Assembly (NCBI GenBank): GCA_031278075.1
Contig: JAITLE010000242.1
Span: forward strand, 1-15,787
Source: Bifidobacteriaceae bacterium
GTDB lineage: Bacteria > Actinomycetota > Actinomycetes > Actinomycetales > WQXJ01
DNA length: 15,787 nucleotides
Reading direction: 5' to 3'
In this document: positions 12,591-15,787 of the stretch, one piece after another
How the letters are laid out: the number at the start of each line of letters is the position of its first letter
Numbering within the stretch: the stretch's first letter is position 1
Made by a program: the position numbers and the translations under genes
Notes under the pieces: model-generated
What the model saw: the letters and a program-made list of their open reading frames with translations, nothing else
Told to the model about the DNA's origin: nothing
Database searches by the model: none

Positions 12591-14282
12591 CTAGGCGATC
12601 ACGATCACCGGTATGACCATGGGACGGCGCCTCAGACGCCGCGAGATCCACCGGCCGGCCACACGGCGGGTCACCTGCTGGAGTTGGTGGGTGTCGCGGG
12701 CGCCCTGCTCCATGGCGAGGCTCAACGCCTGGGTCAGCTGGGGGACCAGCTCGTCGAACACCGAATCGTCCTCCGCGATACCGCGCGCTTGAATGGTCGG
12801 CTCAGCGAGAATGTGACACTCGCTCGGATCGACCACCGCGAAAATCGAGACGAAGCCCTCGTCGCCGAGGATGCGGCGATCCTTCAGCTCGACTTCCGTC
12901 AGCTCGCCGACGGACGATCCGTCCACGTAGACGTTGCCGACCTCGACGGCGCCCACCACCTCGGCGATCCCGTCGGCGAGGTCCACGACCACGCCGTTCT
13001 CCGCGAGCACGACCCGTTCGGACGGGACTCCCGTCGCCACGGCGTGCCGGCCCGCGGCCACCAAGTGGCGGGCCTCGCCGTGGATCGGCATGACGCAACG
13101 CTGGGAGACGATGTTGAACGTGTAAAGCAGCTCGCCGGCCGCGCTGTGCCCCGAGACGTGCACGGCGGCGTTGGCTTTGTGCACCACCTTCGCGCCCATC
13201 CTGGTCAGGCCATTGATGACCCGGTAGACGGAGTTCTCATTGCCGGGGATGAGGGAGGAGGCCAGGATCACGGTGTCGCCCGGGCCGACGTGGATCTTGT
13301 GGTCGCCGCCGGCGATCCTCGACAGCGCGGCCATCGGTTCGCCCTGCGAGCCGGTGGTGACGAAGACCACCTCGTCACGGGGCAGGGCGTCAGCGGTCTT
13401 GAGGTTGACGATGGTGCCCTCAGGGGCCGTCAGGTACCCGAGATCCAGGGCGATCGTCATGTTCCGGATCATGGAGCGGCCCGCGAACGCGACCTTCCGC
13501 TCGTGAGCGGCCGCGGCGTCCAACACCTGCTGCACCCGGTGCACGTGAGAGGAGAAGCACGCCACCATGATCAGGCCCGGCGCCCCGGCGAACACCTGAT
13601 CCAGGACCGGGCCGATCTCCCGCTCCGTCGGGATGAAACCGGGCACCTCAGCGTTGGTCGAGTCGACCATCAACAAATCGACACCAGCGTCGCCGGCCCG
13701 GGCGAACGCCCGCAGGTCGGTCACCCGTCCGTCCAACGGCAACTGGTCCAGTTTGAAATCGCCGGTGTGCAACACTCGACCGGCGTCAGTCTCGATGGCG
13801 AGCGCGAGCGAATCCGGGATCGAGTGCGTCACCGCCATGAACTCACAGCGGAACGGCCCGAAGGTTGCGACCGCCGTGTCGTCGACCGCCAGGGTCACCG
13901 GATCGATCAAGTGCTCCTTCAGCTTCGCCTCCGTGAACGCGAGCGTCAGCTGGGAGCCGACCAGCGGGATGTCGGGCCGCAGTCGCAGCAGGTAGGGCAC
14001 GGCGCCGATATGGTCCTCGTGCCCGTGCGTCAGGATCAACGCCTCGACATCATCCAGGCGGTCCTTGATGGGCGCGAAGTCCGGCAGGATCAGGTCCACG
14101 CCGGGTTGGTGCTCCTCCGGGAACAGCACCCCGCAGTCGACCAGCAGCAGCCGGCCGTTGATCTCGAACGAGGTCATGTTGCGGCCCACCTCGCCAAGCC
14201 CGCCCAGCGGGATGATCCTCAGCACGTCCTCCTCGAGTTGGGGAGGCGGCCCCAACTCCGGCCAAATGCGCGATTGCGCCAC
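12591..14282 (-). CDS. rnj: Ribonuclease J (metallo-beta-lactamase/beta-CASP RNase)
   Basis: This 563-residue protein is a two-metal RNase with 5'-3' exonuclease and endonuclease activity, involved in mRNA decay and rRNA processing. The metal-binding motif HGHEDH is at 86-91 (LTHGHEDHIGAVPYLL), followed by HTGDFKLD and the beta-CASP elements MVDSTNAE, TTGSQGEPMAAL, and VHVSGHSAAGELL. PIHGEARHL matches the family segment usually written P-HGE-RHL. The opening IIPLGGLGEVGRNM is typical. The GTG at 14282 has AGGGGAGG 9 bases upstream and lies 15 bases after the dapA stop, so dapA and rnj are probably one transcript, an arrangement common in actinobacteria. The length is normal and nothing looks broken. 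Confidence 0.96.
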   Translation of the reverse strand: MAQSRIWPELGPPPQLEEDVLRIIPLGGLGEVGRNMTSFEINGRLLLVDCGVLFPEEHQPGVDLILPDFAPIKDRLDDVEALILTHGHEDHIGAVPYLLRLRPDIPLVGSQLTLAFTEAKLKEHLIDPVTLAVDDTAVATFGPFRCEFMAVTHSIPDSLALAIETDAGRVLHTGDFKLDQLPLDGRVTDLRAFARAGDAGVDLLMVDSTNAEVPGFIPTEREIGPVLDQVFAGAPGLIMVACFSSHVHRVQQVLDAAAAHERKVAFAGRSMIRNMTIALDLGYLTAPEGTIVNLKTADALPRDEVVFVTTGSQGEPMAALSRIAGGDHKIHVGPGDTVILASSLIPGNENSVYRVINGLTRMGAKVVHKANAAVHVSGHSAAGELLYTFNIVSQRCVMPIHGEARHLVAAGRHAVATGVPSERVVLAENGVVVDLADGIAEVVGAVEVGNVYVDGSSVGELTEVELKDRRILGDEGFVSIFAVVDPSECHILAEPTIQARGIAEDDSVFDELVPQLTQALSLAMEQGARDTHQLQQVTRRVAGRWISRRLRRRPMVIPVIVIA

Positions 14283-14297
14283 GCCGACCGGCCTCCC

Positions 14298-15230
14298 CTA
14301 TTCCGCTGCGCGCCGCGCGCCGGTCAGGCCGGAAGTGGCCAACGCCTCACGGACGTGCCCGGCTTCCAGCTCGGTGGCGGCCGCGAGCGGCAACCGCACC
14401 GTCCGCCGCGGCAGCACCCCGACGATCTCGAGAGCGGCTTTGACCATCGCGACGCCTTGGCCACGGCCCATCACCGCGGTGATGACCGGCAGGATGCGCG
14501 CCACAGCACGCCTCGCGGTCGCCATGTCGCCGGCGTCGACGGCATCGATCGTCTCGCGCCAGACGTCGCCGGCGACATGCCCCACCACCGAGACGACGCC
14601 GCCCGCACCCGACCCGAGGAACGCCAGCCCCAGCAGGTCGTCGCCCGCGTAATAGGCGAGACCGGTCGCGACCATCTTGTGGAACGCCGCACCCGCCTGC
14701 CCGGTGGCGTCTTTGACGGCGACGATCCGATCATGCCCGGCCAACTCACGCAGGGTCGCCTCGTCGAGGTGGACCGCGCTGCGGCCCGGGATGTCATAGA
14801 TCATCACCGGCAGGTCGGTCGCGTCCGCGACCCGCAAGAAGTGCTGCACCAAGCCGGTCTGGGTGGGCCGCGAGTAGTACGGCGTGACCACCAGCAGCCC
14901 GTCAGCGCCCGCTTCGGCCGCTTCTTGGGCGAGCCGCACGCTATGCCGCGTGTCGTTGGTCCCCACCCCGGCCACGACCTTCAGTTCAGGGCCGACAGCC
15001 TCCCGCACCGCTTCGATGATCAGCCGCTTCTCGCCGTCCGATGTGGTCGGCGCCTCGCCGGTGGTGCCGTTGACGACGATCCCGTCGTGTCCGTGGGTTT
15101 TCAAGTGGCGCGCGAGGCGCCGTGTCGAGTCGATGTCGAGCGCCCCGTCCTCGTGGAACGGTGTGGCCATCGCGGTCAGCAGGGCTCCGAACGGGCGTTT
15201 TGGGCGGGCCAGGAAATCCAAGTGCGACAT
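14298..15230 (-). CDS. dapA: 4-hydroxy-tetrahydrodipicolinate synthase
   Basis: This enzyme condenses pyruvate with aspartate semialdehyde, the first committed step to diaminopimelate and lysine. It has 310 residues and all active-site residues are visible: GTTGE (55-59) with Thr56/Thr57, Tyr118-Tyr119, Tyr145 in YDIPGR with Arg150, and the Schiff-base Lys173 in VAVKDATG. Compared with E. coli DapA these are shifted uniformly by 12. The ATG at 15230 gives MSHLDFLARPKRPFG, the usual actinobacterial start; the frame is open further upstream but overlaps the GNAT gene and looks unlike the family. A separate ribosome site is poor, and a TANNNT -10 sits exactly where a leaderless transcript would need it. 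Paralogues in the DapA/NanA family exist, but the residues and the rnj neighbour support DapA. Confidence 0.95.
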   Translation of the reverse strand: MSHLDFLARPKRPFGALLTAMATPFHEDGALDIDSTRRLARHLKTHGHDGIVVNGTTGEAPTTSDGEKRLIIEAVREAVGPELKVVAGVGTNDTRHSVRLAQEAAEAGADGLLVVTPYYSRPTQTGLVQHFLRVADATDLPVMIYDIPGRSAVHLDEATLRELAGHDRIVAVKDATGQAGAAFHKMVATGLAYYAGDDLLGLAFLGSGAGGVVSVVGHVAGDVWRETIDAVDAGDMATARRAVARILPVITAVMGRGQGVAMVKAALEIVGVLPRRTVRLPLAAATELEAGHVREALATSGLTGARRAAE

Positions 15231-15237
15231 GCCCTCT

Positions 15238-15243
15238 AACCTA
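15238..15243 (-). promoter_or_regulatory. Candidate -10 for a leaderless dapA transcript
   Basis: On the minus strand TAGGTT fits the actinobacterial TANNNT -10 pattern. It ends 7 bases before the ATG at 15230, so transcription would begin on or next to the A of the start codon. No clear -35 is seen, and the weak AGAGGG lies too close to the ATG to be a good ribosome site. Confidence 0.4.
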
Positions 15244-15254
15244 GCGCTTCGCTT

Positions 15255-15271
15255 GGCGCCGCGTCGGCGCC
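15255..15271. promoter_or_regulatory. GGCGCC inverted repeat in the dapA/GNAT divergent gap
   Basis: GGCGCC (15255-15260) and GGCGCC (15266-15271) flank a 5-base spacer and form a 6-base-pair inverted repeat. It lies between two divergent starts, upstream of the dapA -10 candidate. It could be an operator or simply GC-rich background. Confidence 0.25.
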
Positions 15272-15299
15272 GCCCCCGCGCGGACGGCACAATGGTCGG

Positions 15300-15787
15300 G
15301 TGCCGCAATCCGTCCGCCCGGCCGTCGCCGCCGACGCCGCCGCTCTCGCCGCCGTTCAGCGCGCCGCTTATTTGGCGCTGCTGGGGGCTGACGTGCCAGC
15401 GCTGGCTGCCGCGTTGGATCCAGCGGTGTTGGCCGCCACTTGGAGGAACGCGATCGAGTTGGCCACGCCCGGCAGTCCGTACGCGGTGTTCGCGGCGCTC
15501 GACAGGACGGATCACGTGGTCGGTTTCGCGGCCATCGGCCCGCTCACGGATCCGGACGCGCGCCCCGGCGCCACCGAGTTGGTCGCCCTTTGGGTCCACC
15601 CCGACCACCAACGCGACGGCCACGGTTCCCGTCTACTAGCAGCGGTGGCCGATGCCGTCCGCTCACGCCCGGCGCCCTCTCCCGCCGCCGTCCGCTCGCT
15701 TGGGCTTCCCTTGACGCCCAGCTCCCCGCCGGCCGCCTGGGCGGGCGCCGCGCGCCACCCCAACCAACCCCCAGCACCAACCAGCCC
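15300..15787 (+). CDS. GNAT-family N-acetyltransferase (3' end outside window)
   Basis: This frame opens with GTG at 15300 (MPQSVRPAVAADAAAL) and runs to the window end without a stop, 162 codons visible. Acetyl-CoA-dependent transfer is indicated by motif A: ELVALWVHPDHQRDGHGSRLL, with the pyrophosphate-binding Q-R-D-G-H-G at 104-109. The N-terminal RPAVAADAAALAAVQ and the VVGFAAIGP strand before it also fit the fold. After about residue 122 the sequence turns Pro/Ser-rich and does not show the expected strands ending in a WVL/FY-type motif, so the end may be diverged or frameshifted. It has no obvious ribosome site; CACAAT (15288-15293) 6 bases upstream could be a -10 for a leaderless message. 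It is divergent from dapA. Substrate unknown. Confidence 0.75.
   Translation, partial: MPQSVRPAVAADAAALAAVQRAAYLALLGADVPALAAALDPAVLAATWRNAIELATPGSPYAVFAALDRTDHVVGFAAIGPLTDPDARPGATELVALWVHPDHQRDGHGSRLLAAVADAVRSRPAPSPAAVRSLGLPLTPSSPPAAWAGAARHPNQPPAPTS

Noticed and set aside
12684..15239. 851-codon open frame on the plus strand opposite rnj and dapA
   Set aside because: It mirrors two conserved enzymes, is rich in Arg/His/Asp/Gln as antisense shadows are, and shows no domain.

Overview
The window is about 70% GC by eye and reads as an ordinary chromosomal stretch from a high-GC actinobacterium (Actinomycetota). The evidence is the actinobacterial-type long Lhr next to a Nei/Fpg-type glycosylase, a ClgR-like regulator, and the block dapA - RNase J - ftsK - pgsA - cinA - clgR on one strand. 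No rRNA, tRNA, CRISPR array, transposase or phage gene was seen.

Layout, left to right. Positions 1-5465 (+) hold the 5'-truncated lhr helicase and nei, a DNA-repair pair. Positions 5479-10827 (-) hold, in transcription order, ftsK (divisome DNA translocase), pgsA (phosphatidylglycerophosphate synthase), cinA (PncC-type NMN amidohydrolase), then after a 162-base gap clgR. ftsK, pgsA and cinA are separated by only 2-10 bases and probably form one transcript. Positions 10986-12524 (+) hold an MFS transporter closely resembling niacin transporters of the NiaP type, divergent from ftsK. Positions 12591-15230 (-) hold dapA followed by RNase J. From 15300 (+) a GNAT acetyltransferase starts and runs off the window.

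Most genes are housekeeping: DNA repair, chromosome segregation, phospholipid synthesis, RNA turnover, lysine/diaminopimelate synthesis and proteostasis regulation. Two genes touch NAD metabolism: the NiaP-like importer and the CinA/PncC amidohydrolase, which recycles NMN.

I did not find a clearly new multi-gene system. The most unusual features are: a roughly 320-residue repetitive Pro/Ala/Val tail fused in frame to PgsA, containing a 127-base near-identical direct repeat at a 216-base (72-codon) offset; a low-complexity expansion of about 80 residues in the central loop of the NiaP-like transporter; and two inverted repeats in the ftsK/niaP intergenic region placed like operators. Small regulatory sites were read by eye and are low confidence.
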